Positions 27,070 to 36,692 of a DNA stretch of 64,000 nucleotides are shown piece after piece; position 1 is the stretch's first letter; every line of letters begins with the position of its first letter. A model generated the notes under the pieces. That model ran no database searches, was not told the origin of the DNA, and was given only the letters and a program-made list of their open reading frames with translations. Made by a program: the position numbers and the translations under genes. Location: NCBI GenBank assembly GCA_017555085.1, contig JAFZHD010000040.1, forward strand, positions 1-64,000. Reading direction: 5' to 3'. The stretch is from Muribaculaceae bacterium. Lineage in GTDB: Bacteria > Bacteroidota > Bacteroidia > Bacteroidales > Muribaculaceae.

Positions 27070-27942
27070 TTAAAGCATTGCCGAGATGAGGAATGTAACG
27101 CAATAGAAAAGCATGAGCATGGCTGTCATGCCGAGCATGGGATTGAGTTTGCGGCCTTCAAAACGCTTGATGCGTGTCCACAAAACGATGTGGACTATCA
27201 GGTAGATGGCGGGGAAAACGAGACTCCATAGCGGCATTCGTCCCCATGCCGATACCATTGCGTTTAGAGCCAAGATGCCGTTGAGTAGATAGATGGTGGC
27301 AACGGTTTTGCCGCCGAGAATCACGGCGAGGGTGTGTTTGCCCACTTTTACATCGTCAAAGCGGTCGCGGTAGTTGTTGACAATCAACACATTCGCGCCC
27401 ATGAGGCCGGCCGATAATGAACCGAGCAGCACTTGTGCGCTCCATTGCTGTGTCATCAGATAGAATGTGAAATTGACGGGAATGATGCCAAAGAAAAATA
27501 TCACGGCAAGTTCTCCAAGTCCGTGGTGTGACAGCGGGTATGGGCCAGAACTGTATGCGATAACGCCAACGGCGATGGGTGCGCCCACAAAGATGAGCCA
27601 CCAGCCGCTAAACGCGATGAGTGAGCAACCGATAACGCAGGCAAGCGCGAGAGTGCCGTAAGTGGCAAGTTTCATGGCGCGAGGGGTGATGTCGCCCTCG
27701 GTAACGCCGCGGCGGTGTCCTTCGCGACCTTTGCGGTCGAGGCCGCCTTTGAAATCATAATACTCGTTGGCAAAGTTTGACGCGATTTGTGCCAATACGG
27801 CAAAGGCAAGGCACAGCCATGCTGGCGTCATATCATAGTCGGGGCGTTGAATGGCATATGCGATAGCGAGAATCACGCCTGCGATTGAAACGGGCAGGGT
27901 GCGCAATCTCATTGCTTCTATCCAATGTTTTATCGTTTTCAT
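27070..27942 (-). CDS. menA: 1,4-dihydroxy-2-naphthoate polyprenyltransferase
   Basis: This 290-residue UbiA-family membrane enzyme attaches the polyprenyl chain in menaquinone synthesis. The Mg-prenyl-diphosphate motif is FANEYYDFKGGLDRKGR, and the second Asp-rich loop is NNYRDRFDDVKVGKHTLAV. About eight to nine helices are visible. The ATG at 27940-27942 is preferred because it gives MKTIKHWIEAMRLRTLP and avoids overlap with the upstream ATPase gene. Menaquinone is the electron donor for the fumarate reductase encoded at 999-4737. Confidence 0.93.
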   Translation of the reverse strand: MKTIKHWIEAMRLRTLPVSIAGVILAIAYAIQRPDYDMTPAWLCLAFAVLAQIASNFANEYYDFKGGLDRKGREGHRRGVTEGDITPRAMKLATYGTLALACVIGCSLIAFSGWWLIFVGAPIAVGVIAYSSGPYPLSHHGLGELAVIFFFGIIPVNFTFYLMTQQWSAQVLLGSLSAGLMGANVLIVNNYRDRFDDVKVGKHTLAVILGGKTVATIYLLNGILALNAMVSAWGRMPLWSLVFPAIYLIVHIVLWTRIKRFEGRKLNPMLGMTAMLMLFYCVTFLISAML

Positions 27943-27952
27943 ATTCAGTTGT

Positions 27953-29536
27953 TTATTGTTCGGGCGATGTGTCTTGCAAGCCAAAGCATCGAATTATTGC
28001 TTGGCGAATGCGAGCGGCATCGGCACTGTTGCTTTTGAGGATTCTGAACACTTTGCTGCTATATCCTTTGAGGCCGCCTTTGATTTGGCATAATTGTAAC
28101 AGTTGGCTTGCGGCAATCATCGATTTGCGGTTATACACGCGCAAAATGTCGCGGTAGCGGCGTTCGGTGACATAGCGTTTGAACTCGTCGCACAGGCGGT
28201 TGTAGGTAGTGCGCGGTTGTGGTTGCAGTTCATCGGCGAGGTTGCGCAAGTGGTCTTCTAGCGAGTCGATATCGGGGAATTTCTGGTCGATGCGTACGGT
28301 GACAAGGCGTTTCACGCGGTGGCGTGTGTGCATCAGCGCCTGTTGCTCATAGTCTTTGCTGAACTCCTCGATGATGCTGTTTTTGACATGGTTGAAAACC
28401 TGATTGGGATTCTTGCCACAGCGGCGTGCCACCGCTGTGATGACCTCTTCGAGCATGAGGATGTTCTCGATTTCGGCCACGTTGGGCACATGTATCTTCT
28501 TTTCGCGCAGATATTTGACCTCGGAGTCGGGACGGCGGTCGCGGTCAACAATACCGTAGGCGTTGAGGTGGTGGAAGGCTTTTAACTCGTTAAATGCGCG
28601 AGTGGCCTCAATCACTTTGTCGCAACTGCCCAACGGCTTAACCTGATATTCGGTGAAGATGAGCGGATATAGTTTTGAGTCAATTGAGTGGCTTTCGTCG
28701 CCTTCGATAAACAGTACTGGCTTGCGTGAGCCGATGAGTGCCGAGTATATGTCGTCGGAGAGGGCATCGTGAGGCGGAATGATGTCGTAGTCCCAAGTGA
28801 AAGTTTTTGCATCAAAACTTTTTACCCACACAACCGAGTTTTCGTGTCGGGTGGCTGCGAAATAGAGGTTGTGGGTGGTGTAAACATAGGTGCAGTCGGG
28901 ACGCAATTCCTCGATGGCGTTCCACACGGCTTCCACGATTGACGGGTGCAGGAAAATGTCGGGGTCTTCAATAAAAACCACTGCATTTTCCATCGCGAAA
29001 AGTATTGACACGATGTAATAAAGCACTGCTTTTTCACCGTCAGACAGTTTCATCGACTGATATTTCTCTGAATCAATGAAACGGCTGAAACGCAGTTCGT
29101 TGTTTTCCATCAAAATGGTGTTTTCGGGGAATATCTCTTGCCATTGGCGAATGGCTATATCCATTTTTGACGGCTGTGTTGGGGCTGAGTTGTCGTTGGT
29201 GAATTTTCGGGCAATGTGGGTGGCCATTTCGTCGTTGACGAGCATGGCGATGCATCTTTCAAATTCCGACTCGATGTCGTCGCGCATAAACGGCGAGTTT
29301 TTTACGGTGTCGGTGTAGATGCTGTCGATAGAGCCGGGGAGGGTGTTGGGGTTGCGCGAGTCGTAGAGAGCGTGCAATGCCGATAGTCGAAAAGCCTTGC
29401 CTTGGAGCGAGTTGATGAGGTGTTCGGTAAAGCGTGACTTACCTGCACCATTAGCGCCTATGATGATGAGTTGACGAGAGTCGTCGTTGATTGAGAGGCT
29501 GCTGCCGTCAAACTTAGGAGGAAAGACTAATCGCAT
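27953..29536 (-). CDS. Fused ABC-type ATPase and TOPRIM-like (DUF4435) protein
   Basis: This 527-residue protein has Walker A IIIGANGAGKS (res 24-34), the signature-like MKLSDGEKAVLYYIV near 180, Walker B VVFIEDPDIFLH near 210 and an H-loop YTTHNLYF, together an ABC/SMC-like ATPase. From about residue 290 a TOPRIM-like region follows, with the acidic motifs VLFIEGDESHSID and YGIVDRDRR, as in DUF4435 proteins. The C-terminus is basic and helical. ATPase plus DUF4435 is the pairing used by PARIS anti-phage systems (AriA/AriB). OLD-type nucleases are similar. The housekeeping neighbours (menA) argue that it could instead be a conserved core gene. Confidence 0.8.
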   Translation of the reverse strand: MRLVFPPKFDGSSLSINDDSRQLIIIGANGAGKSRFTEHLINSLQGKAFRLSALHALYDSRNPNTLPGSIDSIYTDTVKNSPFMRDDIESEFERCIAMLVNDEMATHIARKFTNDNSAPTQPSKMDIAIRQWQEIFPENTILMENNELRFSRFIDSEKYQSMKLSDGEKAVLYYIVSILFAMENAVVFIEDPDIFLHPSIVEAVWNAIEELRPDCTYVYTTHNLYFAATRHENSVVWVKSFDAKTFTWDYDIIPPHDALSDDIYSALIGSRKPVLFIEGDESHSIDSKLYPLIFTEYQVKPLGSCDKVIEATRAFNELKAFHHLNAYGIVDRDRRPDSEVKYLREKKIHVPNVAEIENILMLEEVITAVARRCGKNPNQVFNHVKNSIIEEFSKDYEQQALMHTRHRVKRLVTVRIDQKFPDIDSLEDHLRNLADELQPQPRTTYNRLCDEFKRYVTERRYRDILRVYNRKSMIAASQLLQLCQIKGGLKGYSSKVFRILKSNSADAARIRQAIIRCFGLQDTSPEQ

Positions 29537-29594
29537 GGCATGAGATGTTTTTAATGAATAAGTAAAGGTAGTAATTATAATTCATAAAACATAA

Positions 29595-29633
29595 TTGTGG
29601 CGGCATAATTCACATTATTGCCGCCACAATAGA
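29595..29633. terminator. Bidirectional hairpin after the first NAGPA-like gene
   Basis: ATTGTGGCGGCA (around 29594-29605) pairs with TGCCGCCACAAT (around 29620-29631). A long T run follows on the plus strand and a weaker one on the minus strand. Confidence 0.6.
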
Positions 29634-29651
29634 GATTTTTTTTGTCGCTGA

Positions 29652-32093
29652 TTATTGAATGAGCACTTTGTGGCTTGATGAGTTGCCGTCGGCTGTCACT
29701 TTGATGATATATGAGCCTGATGCGGGTGCAGCAATGCTGTCGGTGTGGGTGGCGGCAGCCACCTTTTGACCGAGAAGGTTGTATATCTCAATGGTGTCAA
29801 CAATGCGGCGAGTGGTGATAATGCCGTTGGCAACGAAAACGGGAATGATGTCGGGGCTGATGACAATCGTCTCGATGCCCGAGGGTGCGTTGTTGTAAAC
29901 GGCTTCAATGGCGGGAATTTCAATGCGGTAGTCGGTTGAGGCTTTGCCTTTGACAACCACAGTGATAGAGTTGATATAGACAGGGTAAATGCCGATGTCG
30001 TTGGGGTCGCCAAGGTTGCTCATGGGAATAGACAATACATTTTCCACTCCCGATGTCACTTCGTTGAACGGGATGTTGGTGGGTGTGCTGTTGTTGGCGC
30101 GAAGGTTGGCTGTTACGCTTGTGATAGCAGCTTCGCCAACGGGCTTGATGCGAATGCGCAACGAGTCGGGTAAACTCCAAATGGGAAGGCTGTCGTGGGC
30201 AATCTTGAATTGAGGCCCGCGAGTGGTTTTGATGGCATAGTCAAATGCCACGCCTTTGCCAAATTCTGAAATCGTGCACGACGAGAGGTTTGACTTGGTG
30301 AGTTTCCACGAACTGATGCCTTCGGCGGGATTGACCGGCATTTCTTGGCCTTCGGGACATTGCACGGTGACATTGATAGTGCCTGAATAGTCGCCAACCG
30401 TGCCGGTGAGGGTGGTTGTGCCGTTTTTAACGCCTTGAACGATGCCTGTGGCGGCATTAACTGTGGCGATGCTCTCGTCGGCCGATGACCATGTGAGCGC
30501 TTCTGGGCTGAGGGCCATGTATTGGCCGTTGACAAGCGACTGAATGGCGGCGGGCCATTGGCGATAGTTGTCGAGAAGCACATTGTCATATTTCATCTCG
30601 GGGGTCCCCGAGTTGTCAACAGTTACCACTATTGAGGTGGTGATGCCGTTGTAGGTGGCGGTGAGATTGTGAGTGCCCGCGCCGTTTCCAAAAAGTGCAG
30701 AGCCGTTATCGGTGATTTCGCCAAGAGTGGCGGGACAAGAGAGTGTGAAGCCTTGCAAATCGGTGTCAATAAGCACGCCATATTGGTTGTAGCCATAGAG
30801 TCGGGGTATGTAGAAACCATATTTTGGCAAAACCATTGTCCAATCTTCAAAACGAATTTCGGTAATGGTGTTGTCTTCAGGTGATTTGAGCACGGCAAAA
30901 AGACCGTTTGATACAGCGCGTTCGCTACCGTCGCTCGGACTGTTCACGATGCCAAACGGCTCGATGTACATGCCCGATGAGCCGCCGCCGTCAACATTCA
31001 CGGCGTCGTAGCAGCCGAGATAGGTCATGATGTCGGCACCTTCGGGATAGGTTGAGCCGTCAGATGAGTTTGAGCGGCCGTCGATGATGCACCACACCAT
31101 TTTTGTGCGGTCTTGGTCGTAGCCAAACATTGTGCGAGGGTTGTTGCTGTCGCGGCCGTTGATAAAGCGGGGTGCTTCAAATGTCACTTGACCGCGTTTG
31201 AGAATAACAACATCACCACCCGAACATTCTTTGATGTCGGGGCTGATGGCATAGTCTTTGAGAGTAATGGCAAAGTTGGCGGTGAGGTTGTCGCCGGCTT
31301 TGAGTGCCGCAATTTTGGCGGCTTGTGTGCCAGTTGCGCTAAGCACGGCGCCGTCGGCTGTAATGGGAGTTGCACCGACTGTGTTGGGTGCTGATGTCAC
31401 AACGAGTTTGACAGGACGGTTGACGGCCCATGTTTCGCCCTCGGCGAGAGCCACTTGCACCTCGGTGCAGCCGGCAAAGCGGGTTTGACGGCCAAATTTT
31501 GAGTTGAACATCACCATTTCGTTCTCATAGATGTCTTGGTTGATGCGCGGCATCGTTACGGTGCTGCCGTCGGGAAACGAAATAGAGAACGATTGAGTGG
31601 GAGAGTCACACCACATATTCTTGTCCTTGTCCATGAAAAAGTGGCCGTAGTCGGCGGCATCGAGGTAGCCTGTCGAGGCTATTTCGCCGTTAAGAATGCA
31701 GTCCATGTGGGGTTGTCCGGCATATTGCGGCACATAAGATGTGGTGATGTAGAAGTCGGCATTCACGCCCGCAAAATAGTGGGTGTTTTCGTTTGATTTG
31801 CGCTTGGCGATGCTTGAAATGCGCTCGGTGGTGAGGGTGGTGTCGTTGCCAATCTCCATGCGATATTCCACATTGTCGTGTCCGCGCAGGTCCATAGTCA
31901 ATGCGTGAACTCTCATTTTCTTGGTTGAGGTTTGCGATTGCAAGAGCATTGAGGTGTGCATGGTGCCGGGGCCCACTTTGACATGGCGAAGGGTGTCGAC
32001 ATTGAAGGCTGTACCTTGTAGGTTGACAATACCTGCGGCCGATGCGCTTGTGGCGAGCGCCAACATGGCTGTGAACAGTAGATGCTTTTTCAT
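29652..32093 (-). CDS. Secreted NAGPA-domain (phosphodiester glycosidase-like) protein, copy 1
   Basis: This 813-residue protein starts from the ATG at 32091-32093, which opens a clean signal peptide (MKKHLLFTAMLALATSASA). The N-terminal ~450 residues contain a NAGPA/DUF2233-like domain, with NADFYITTS, NPRTMFGYDQDRTKMVW and the characteristic NVDGGGSSGMYI. Two beta-sandwich domains follow, the second Ig/BIG2-like (WSSADESIATVNAATGIVQG). The protein ends in a T9SS-type sorting domain (IYNLLGQKVAAA ... HKVLIQ). NAGPA domains uncover or cleave phosphodiester-linked sugars. The surface substrate is unknown. It is a tandem paralogue of the next gene. Confidence 0.82.
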   Translation of the reverse strand: MKKHLLFTAMLALATSASAAGIVNLQGTAFNVDTLRHVKVGPGTMHTSMLLQSQTSTKKMRVHALTMDLRGHDNVEYRMEIGNDTTLTTERISSIAKRKSNENTHYFAGVNADFYITTSYVPQYAGQPHMDCILNGEIASTGYLDAADYGHFFMDKDKNMWCDSPTQSFSISFPDGSTVTMPRINQDIYENEMVMFNSKFGRQTRFAGCTEVQVALAEGETWAVNRPVKLVVTSAPNTVGATPITADGAVLSATGTQAAKIAALKAGDNLTANFAITLKDYAISPDIKECSGGDVVILKRGQVTFEAPRFINGRDSNNPRTMFGYDQDRTKMVWCIIDGRSNSSDGSTYPEGADIMTYLGCYDAVNVDGGGSSGMYIEPFGIVNSPSDGSERAVSNGLFAVLKSPEDNTITEIRFEDWTMVLPKYGFYIPRLYGYNQYGVLIDTDLQGFTLSCPATLGEITDNGSALFGNGAGTHNLTATYNGITTSIVVTVDNSGTPEMKYDNVLLDNYRQWPAAIQSLVNGQYMALSPEALTWSSADESIATVNAATGIVQGVKNGTTTLTGTVGDYSGTINVTVQCPEGQEMPVNPAEGISSWKLTKSNLSSCTISEFGKGVAFDYAIKTTRGPQFKIAHDSLPIWSLPDSLRIRIKPVGEAAITSVTANLRANNSTPTNIPFNEVTSGVENVLSIPMSNLGDPNDIGIYPVYINSITVVVKGKASTDYRIEIPAIEAVYNNAPSGIETIVISPDIIPVFVANGIITTRRIVDTIEIYNLLGQKVAAATHTDSIAAPASGSYIIKVTADGNSSSHKVLIQ

Positions 32094-32112
32094 GATGTGG
32101 TGAGTACTTGTC

Positions 32113-32146
32113 AAAAAAGCGATGTGCCGACGGCACACCGCTTTTT
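32113..32146 (-). terminator. Terminator between the tandem NAGPA-like genes
   Basis: AAAAAGCG and TGTGCC pair with GGCACA and CGCTTTTT around a short loop. T bases follow on the minus strand. Each paralogue is therefore probably its own transcript. Confidence 0.7.
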
Positions 32147-32163
32147 AGTGATAAATCAAGTGA

Positions 32164-34653
32164 TTAAAGAATGATTTTCTTGGCTTTAACTGCGCCGTCG
32201 GCAATAACCTTAACGATGTATGTGCCGGCTTCGGGAGCGGCAATGCTATTGGCGTTGGCAACAGCGGCAACTTTTTGACCTGCAAGGTTGTAAACCTCGA
32301 TAGCCTTAACTGTATTGGGGGTTGAGATGACGCCGTCGGCTACAATGATGTCGGCTTCGTTGCCATCGGCAATGATTTGGTCAATGCCTACGGGAGCGTT
32401 TACATAAATTCCTTCAATGCCGGGCATTTCAATGCGGTAGTTAGTTGAAGTTGAGCCTTTGAGCATAAGCATCATATTGTTGATAGTAACGGGGTAGATG
32501 CCTATGTCGTTTGCTGCGCCGAGTTCGCTCATGGGAATGTTGAGCACATTTTCTACGCCTGAAACGATTTCTTCAAATTTGAAAGATTGGGGAGTTGCAT
32601 TGTTGGCGCGGAGGCTGATAGTGAGTGATGTCACGGTAGCATCGCCAACGGGTTTGATGCGAATGCGCAATGAGTCGGGCAAACTCCACATTTTGAGGCT
32701 GTCTTGTGTGATTTTGATTTGGGGACCGCGAGTTGATTTGATTACATAGTCAAATGCCAAACCGTTGCTGAGTGCGCTTGTTGTGCAAGAAGTGATGCTT
32801 GATGTTGTTGTTTTCCAAGAAGTATACTCGCTTTGGGGTAGAACGGGGATAACGCGGTCGTTGGGGCATTGAACGGTTACATTCACAGAGCCAACGAAGT
32901 CGCCGACTGTACCGGTGAGTGTTGCCACGCCGTCTTTCAAGCCTTGTGCAACACCTGTTGTGGGGTTGATAGTCACAACGCTTTCGTCAGATGTTGTCCA
33001 TGTCATGGCTTCGGGGCTGAGGGCCATGTATTCGCCGTTAACGAGCGATTGAATGTCAACTGGCCATTGACGGTAGTTGTCAAGAACTACCTCGGGGTAT
33101 TTGATTTCGGGTAGTGTAGTCTCGATAGTTACTGGAATTGCTGCTGTGATGCCATTGTAAGTGGCTGTGAGAGCATGAGTTCCTGCACCGTTACCAAAGA
33201 GGGTAGTACCGTCGTTGATGATTTCGCCAAGAGTGGCGGGGCAAGAAAGAGTGAAACCTTTGAGGTCGGTGTCAACAAGCACGCCATATTGGTTGTAACC
33301 ATACAATTTGGGAGTATAGATACCATATTTTGGGGCGCGCATAGCCCAATCTACGAAACGGATTTCGGTGATTGTTTTATCCTCGGGAGCGTCGATTGTT
33401 GCAAAGATTGCATTGCCGACCGCGCGTTGGCCACCGTCGCTGCAATAGTTGCGAACACCGAGTGCCGATGTGTAGAGAGTTGATGAACCGCCACCGTCGA
33501 GGTTACATGCTTCCCATGCGCCGGCATATCTCATAACGTCGCCGAGCATTGAAGTGCGAACACCTGCCGAGAGTGTGTAGCGGCCTTCGATGACCATCAT
33601 GATGATGCTGTCGCCTGATTGGCTAACGCCGATGCCTGTGCGGGGGTGGAGCGATGATGCGTCGCCGCGTTCGCTTTCTGTGTCAAGAGTCACGCCGTTA
33701 CCAACGGTTTTGGGGTTACCCGAAACGATTTGTGTGGGAACGATGCGCAAGTCAGTGCCGTCGCCGGCAACGGGGCTGTATAATACGATGTTGTCAAATT
33801 CAACGATATCGCCAACTTTGAGAGCATTAACAAAGTCGAGAGCGCCTGTGTTGCAACCTGATGTAGATGTGCCACGGCCAAAGATTACAAATCCGTCAGA
33901 GGGGATTTCCAAGTCGCCGGTTGAAGTGGGTGTAGAGGTAACTTCGAAGCGGAATTTTGTGCCTGCATAGAAGTTTTCGCCGGCAACGAGTTTGGCAGTA
34001 ACCTCGGCACAAGAGCCAGCATAGTCAACTTGGTTGGTGCTGCCCCAATACTTGGGGGTGTAGATAGTGATACCATTGCTGGGAGAGCCGACATTTACGC
34101 CTTTGAACAAAGTTACTTTGTCGCCCAAAGTGGCTGTGCCGGTGTAGTAGTTGAGACGGCCAACGCGAGCCACTCCTTCGGTATCGATTGTGAATTGATA
34201 GTTGCTGTTTGATGTTTTGTATATTTCGCGGTCAACAGTACAAGATGTTGTGGGAGAACCGATTTTGCTTGTGCCGTTAGTTGCTTCGCCGCTTGTTGAA
34301 TAGAAGTCTCCGTTAGAACCAGCGAAATAGAGAGTTCCGTTGCCGCTCTTGCGTTTAGCCATATTTGCCACGGTTTCGCAGCCGGCTACTTTGTCGGTAG
34401 CGCACACTGTGCGGATAGAAACTCGGGGAGTTGTTTGGTCAATAGTGAGGTAGTGTACTTGGAGTTTAGATGTCGAATTGGTGCTGTTGATCAATTCGAG
34501 GTGAGTGTGAGTAGTGCCGGGGCCTACCTTCACATGGGTGATGGTGTCGAGATTGTAGGTAACGCCTTGAATGTCGATAGTGTTTTTGGCGTTAGTGGTC
34601 ATAGCACCTGTGAGAGTTGCTATTGCCAAAGGTAGGAGTAAATGTCTTTTCAT
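32164..34653 (-). CDS. Secreted NAGPA-domain (phosphodiester glycosidase-like) protein, copy 2
   Basis: This 829-residue paralogue of the adjacent gene has the same order: signal peptide (1-22), NAGPA-like domain with GSNGDFYST, NLDGGGSSTLYT and an acid-rich core, beta-sandwich domains, and a T9SS-like C-terminus (VYNLAGQKVAAVAN ... KAKKIIL). From about residue 430 onward the two proteins are very alike (both contain LYGYNQYGVL and GFTLSCPATLGEI). The N-terminal halves have diverged, which suggests different substrates. It has its own good promoter upstream. Confidence 0.82.
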   Translation of the reverse strand: MKRHLLLPLAIATLTGAMTTNAKNTIDIQGVTYNLDTITHVKVGPGTTHTHLELINSTNSTSKLQVHYLTIDQTTPRVSIRTVCATDKVAGCETVANMAKRKSGNGTLYFAGSNGDFYSTSGEATNGTSKIGSPTTSCTVDREIYKTSNSNYQFTIDTEGVARVGRLNYYTGTATLGDKVTLFKGVNVGSPSNGITIYTPKYWGSTNQVDYAGSCAEVTAKLVAGENFYAGTKFRFEVTSTPTSTGDLEIPSDGFVIFGRGTSTSGCNTGALDFVNALKVGDIVEFDNIVLYSPVAGDGTDLRIVPTQIVSGNPKTVGNGVTLDTESERGDASSLHPRTGIGVSQSGDSIIMMVIEGRYTLSAGVRTSMLGDVMRYAGAWEACNLDGGGSSTLYTSALGVRNYCSDGGQRAVGNAIFATIDAPEDKTITEIRFVDWAMRAPKYGIYTPKLYGYNQYGVLVDTDLKGFTLSCPATLGEIINDGTTLFGNGAGTHALTATYNGITAAIPVTIETTLPEIKYPEVVLDNYRQWPVDIQSLVNGEYMALSPEAMTWTTSDESVVTINPTTGVAQGLKDGVATLTGTVGDFVGSVNVTVQCPNDRVIPVLPQSEYTSWKTTTSSITSCTTSALSNGLAFDYVIKSTRGPQIKITQDSLKMWSLPDSLRIRIKPVGDATVTSLTISLRANNATPQSFKFEEIVSGVENVLNIPMSELGAANDIGIYPVTINNMMLMLKGSTSTNYRIEMPGIEGIYVNAPVGIDQIIADGNEADIIVADGVISTPNTVKAIEVYNLAGQKVAAVANANSIAAPEAGTYIVKVIADGAVKAKKIIL

Positions 34654-34693
34654 GATATATTTGTTTAATTGTTTATATTCTGGACAATTTATG

Positions 34694-34724
34694 CAAATTT
34701 AGTGGGTTTGCGTGGCAAATGCAA
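34694..34724 (-). promoter_or_regulatory. Promoter of NAGPA-like copy 2
   Basis: On the minus strand TTG (34724-34722), a 20-base spacer and TAAATTTG (34701-34694) match the consensus, about 40 bases before the ATG. Confidence 0.65.
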
Positions 34725-34833
34725 GAAAATAGCCGAAATTATCTATAATAATGTGGCGGAGGGAGTAGAAACTATGGTGTTTATAGATGCTGTGGTGTTT
34801 GTGTTAACGATAAGAAACTTCACTTCCGGCAAC

Positions 34834-34864
34834 AAAAAAGCCTCGGCGGCTGCCGAGGCTTTTT
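34834..34864 (-). terminator. Terminator of the T9SS-type protein gene at 34884
   Basis: AAAAAGCCTCGGC pairs with GCCGAGGCTTTTT around a GGCT-type loop. It can act in both directions and ends the minus-strand gene 20 bases upstream. Confidence 0.8.
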
Positions 34865-34883
34865 GAGATATTAAAGGAAATGA

Positions 34884-36293
34884 TTATTTAACCAATTCTT
34901 TAACTACGTTGTTACCACGTTTAACGATGTAGAGACCGTTTTCGGGGTTAGCAACTTTAACACCTTGGAGGTTGTAGTAAGTTGCTTCGCCTTCGAATGT
35001 GTCAGCTTCGATACCTTCAACACCTACTCCGCCATAAGGATCTTTGAAGCCTTCTTGACCGATTACATAGAGACCCATACCGTTGTTACATTTGTAAGTC
35101 AATACATAAACGCCTTCAACACCATTTTCGTCAGTTACGTTGAGAGTTTGGATGTTGTGTACGCGAGTACCTGTATCTGATTGAGTACCGAGGCCTTTTT
35201 CGGGAACTGTCCAGTAGAGGTCCATGTTTTCGAACATCAAGTCGGGGATTTCAGCGATGTTTATGTGGGCACCGTTCTTTTTAGAGTCATTGGGTTGACC
35301 GAGAACATAAGCAACCATGTTTTTGTCACCGATAGTGAATTCAGAAACACCGTTACAACCTACGTTGGGAACGAAATCAGCGGGAGCGTTCATAAAACCG
35401 TCAACAACACCAGCACCAGTGTTATAGAGCACGGGGCAAGTAGCGAAGTCGTCGATGTAGAAGTTTTCACCAGTGAGTTCTTCGTCATACATGATGTTGA
35501 TAGTAGTTACACCACCCCAAGCAGTGAGGTCAGCGGGGTAAGTTTCGAGACCAGCAGAAGTGTCCCAGCATACATAACCGTCGAAGTCACCAGCCCATTC
35601 GTCAGAACCTTGTTCGCGTTTCCAACGATAAACAGAGAGAGCGTTTTTAGCAACACCCATTGCGATAGCGTGGCTTTGAACACCTGTAACGTCACCGAGG
35701 ATGTCGATGTAGTCTACACGACCCAAGTTAGCAGCTTCGTCAGAGGGGAGGTAGAGCTCAGCAACTTTAGTACAGTCACCTGTGTTGATGTCGTTGATTT
35801 TGTAAACTGTGATAGGAGCGTCGATGTTTGTACCAGCGTGGTAGTTAGCAAACCAAATGTTACCGAAATCGTCGCGGTCGATTTTGTTGTTACAAAGAAG
35901 ACCTGTGATGGGTGTACCTTCGCAAGTGAGAGCTACATCTTTGTCGGGAGCACCGTCTTTGAATTTGATGATTGAGATGTAAGCGAAGTTGTTCATTTTG
36001 GGAGTGTTGTCAGCATTTAGTTCGCCTGTTTCGCGAGAGGGACCCCAAGCAACCAATACGCGGTTGTTTTCAGCGTTTGCTTCGTCGATGTAGAGAGTCG
36101 CAGTACGTGCATACTGATAGTAGTCAGAACCGAAAGAGAATTTGTTCCAGTCTTCAACGTTTTGAGCACGAGACATTACCCAACGGTTAGAAATAGAAAG
36201 ACCGTTTTTAGCTTCATAAGTAGCGGGGTCAACTGAAGCAAATGCAGAAGAAGCTACGAGGGCAGCAGATGCAAAGAGTAAAAATTTCTTCAT
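34884..36293 (-). CDS. Secreted protein with T9SS-like C-terminal domain, function unknown
   Basis: This 469-residue protein has a signal peptide (MKKFLLFASAALVASSAFA) and a large acidic, beta-rich, propeller-like body (for example DDFGNIWFANYHAGTN and GVQSHAIAMGVAKNALSVYR). The C-terminus (YYNLQGVKVANPENGLYIVK) is a typical Bacteroidales T9SS sorting domain. Codon use is unusually uniform, as in highly expressed genes. Similar propeller-like repeats occur in the GH73 protein at 20265. No catalytic motif is visible. A -7 box (TAATTTTG, complement of 36376-36383) lies about 85 bases upstream of the start. Confidence 0.75.
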   Translation of the reverse strand: MKKFLLFASAALVASSAFASVDPATYEAKNGLSISNRWVMSRAQNVEDWNKFSFGSDYYQYARTATLYIDEANAENNRVLVAWGPSRETGELNADNTPKMNNFAYISIIKFKDGAPDKDVALTCEGTPITGLLCNNKIDRDDFGNIWFANYHAGTNIDAPITVYKINDINTGDCTKVAELYLPSDEAANLGRVDYIDILGDVTGVQSHAIAMGVAKNALSVYRWKREQGSDEWAGDFDGYVCWDTSAGLETYPADLTAWGGVTTINIMYDEELTGENFYIDDFATCPVLYNTGAGVVDGFMNAPADFVPNVGCNGVSEFTIGDKNMVAYVLGQPNDSKKNGAHINIAEIPDLMFENMDLYWTVPEKGLGTQSDTGTRVHNIQTLNVTDENGVEGVYVLTYKCNNGMGLYVIGQEGFKDPYGGVGVEGIEADTFEGEATYYNLQGVKVANPENGLYIVKRGNNVVKELVK

Positions 36294-36590
36294 AATGAAT
36301 GAATTTTTAGTTAGTAATTATGGTTAATTTAAAGAATTGTCACTTTCGTTTTTGTAGTCTTTACGAAATATGCTCCAAAATTATAAACTTTTTCTCAATA
36401 AACATAATTTCGCAGACTTTTTATGACAGGAAATTTGAAATTTAAGAAAATTTTACAATTCTGTTTGGCCGGGTGCACAGCCCGTGTTGAAAATGAGGGG
36501 GTGAGATTAATTGCTTTTGGGAGTTGAAGCGATAGCGTTTGTGAAATTTTGAGTTATGGCATTAAAGGTTGAGTTTGTAAAATAAAAAAA

Positions 36591-36690
36591 GGGCAAGCGA
36601 TCTACATCGCACCGCTACGACCCGATACCGTTGCTTCGATCAAGACCTGGCGGGGTTCTCGGGGAGCTGGTCGTGTAGGACTTACCCGAG
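36591..36690 (-). ncRNA. ffs: Signal recognition particle RNA (small bacterial type)
   Basis: Read on the minus strand, about 100 bases fold end to end: 5' GGGTAAG near 36687-36681 pairs with 3' CTTGCCC at 36597-36591. The conserved apical region CAGGTCTTGATCGAAGCAACGG corresponds in position to the Ffh-binding loop of 4.5S RNA (CAGGTC ... GAAGCA). A perfect promoter sits directly upstream and a T run (complement of 36584-36590) ends it. The rest of the gene-free interval 36294-36817 holds only the neighbouring promoter and terminator signals. Confidence 0.82.
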
Positions 36691-36692
36691 TG

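Noticed and set aside
35181..35975. Open frame of 264 codons opposite the T9SS-type protein
   Set aside because: It results from the strongly biased codon use of the minus-strand gene; Val/Glu/Ser-rich low-complexity translation.
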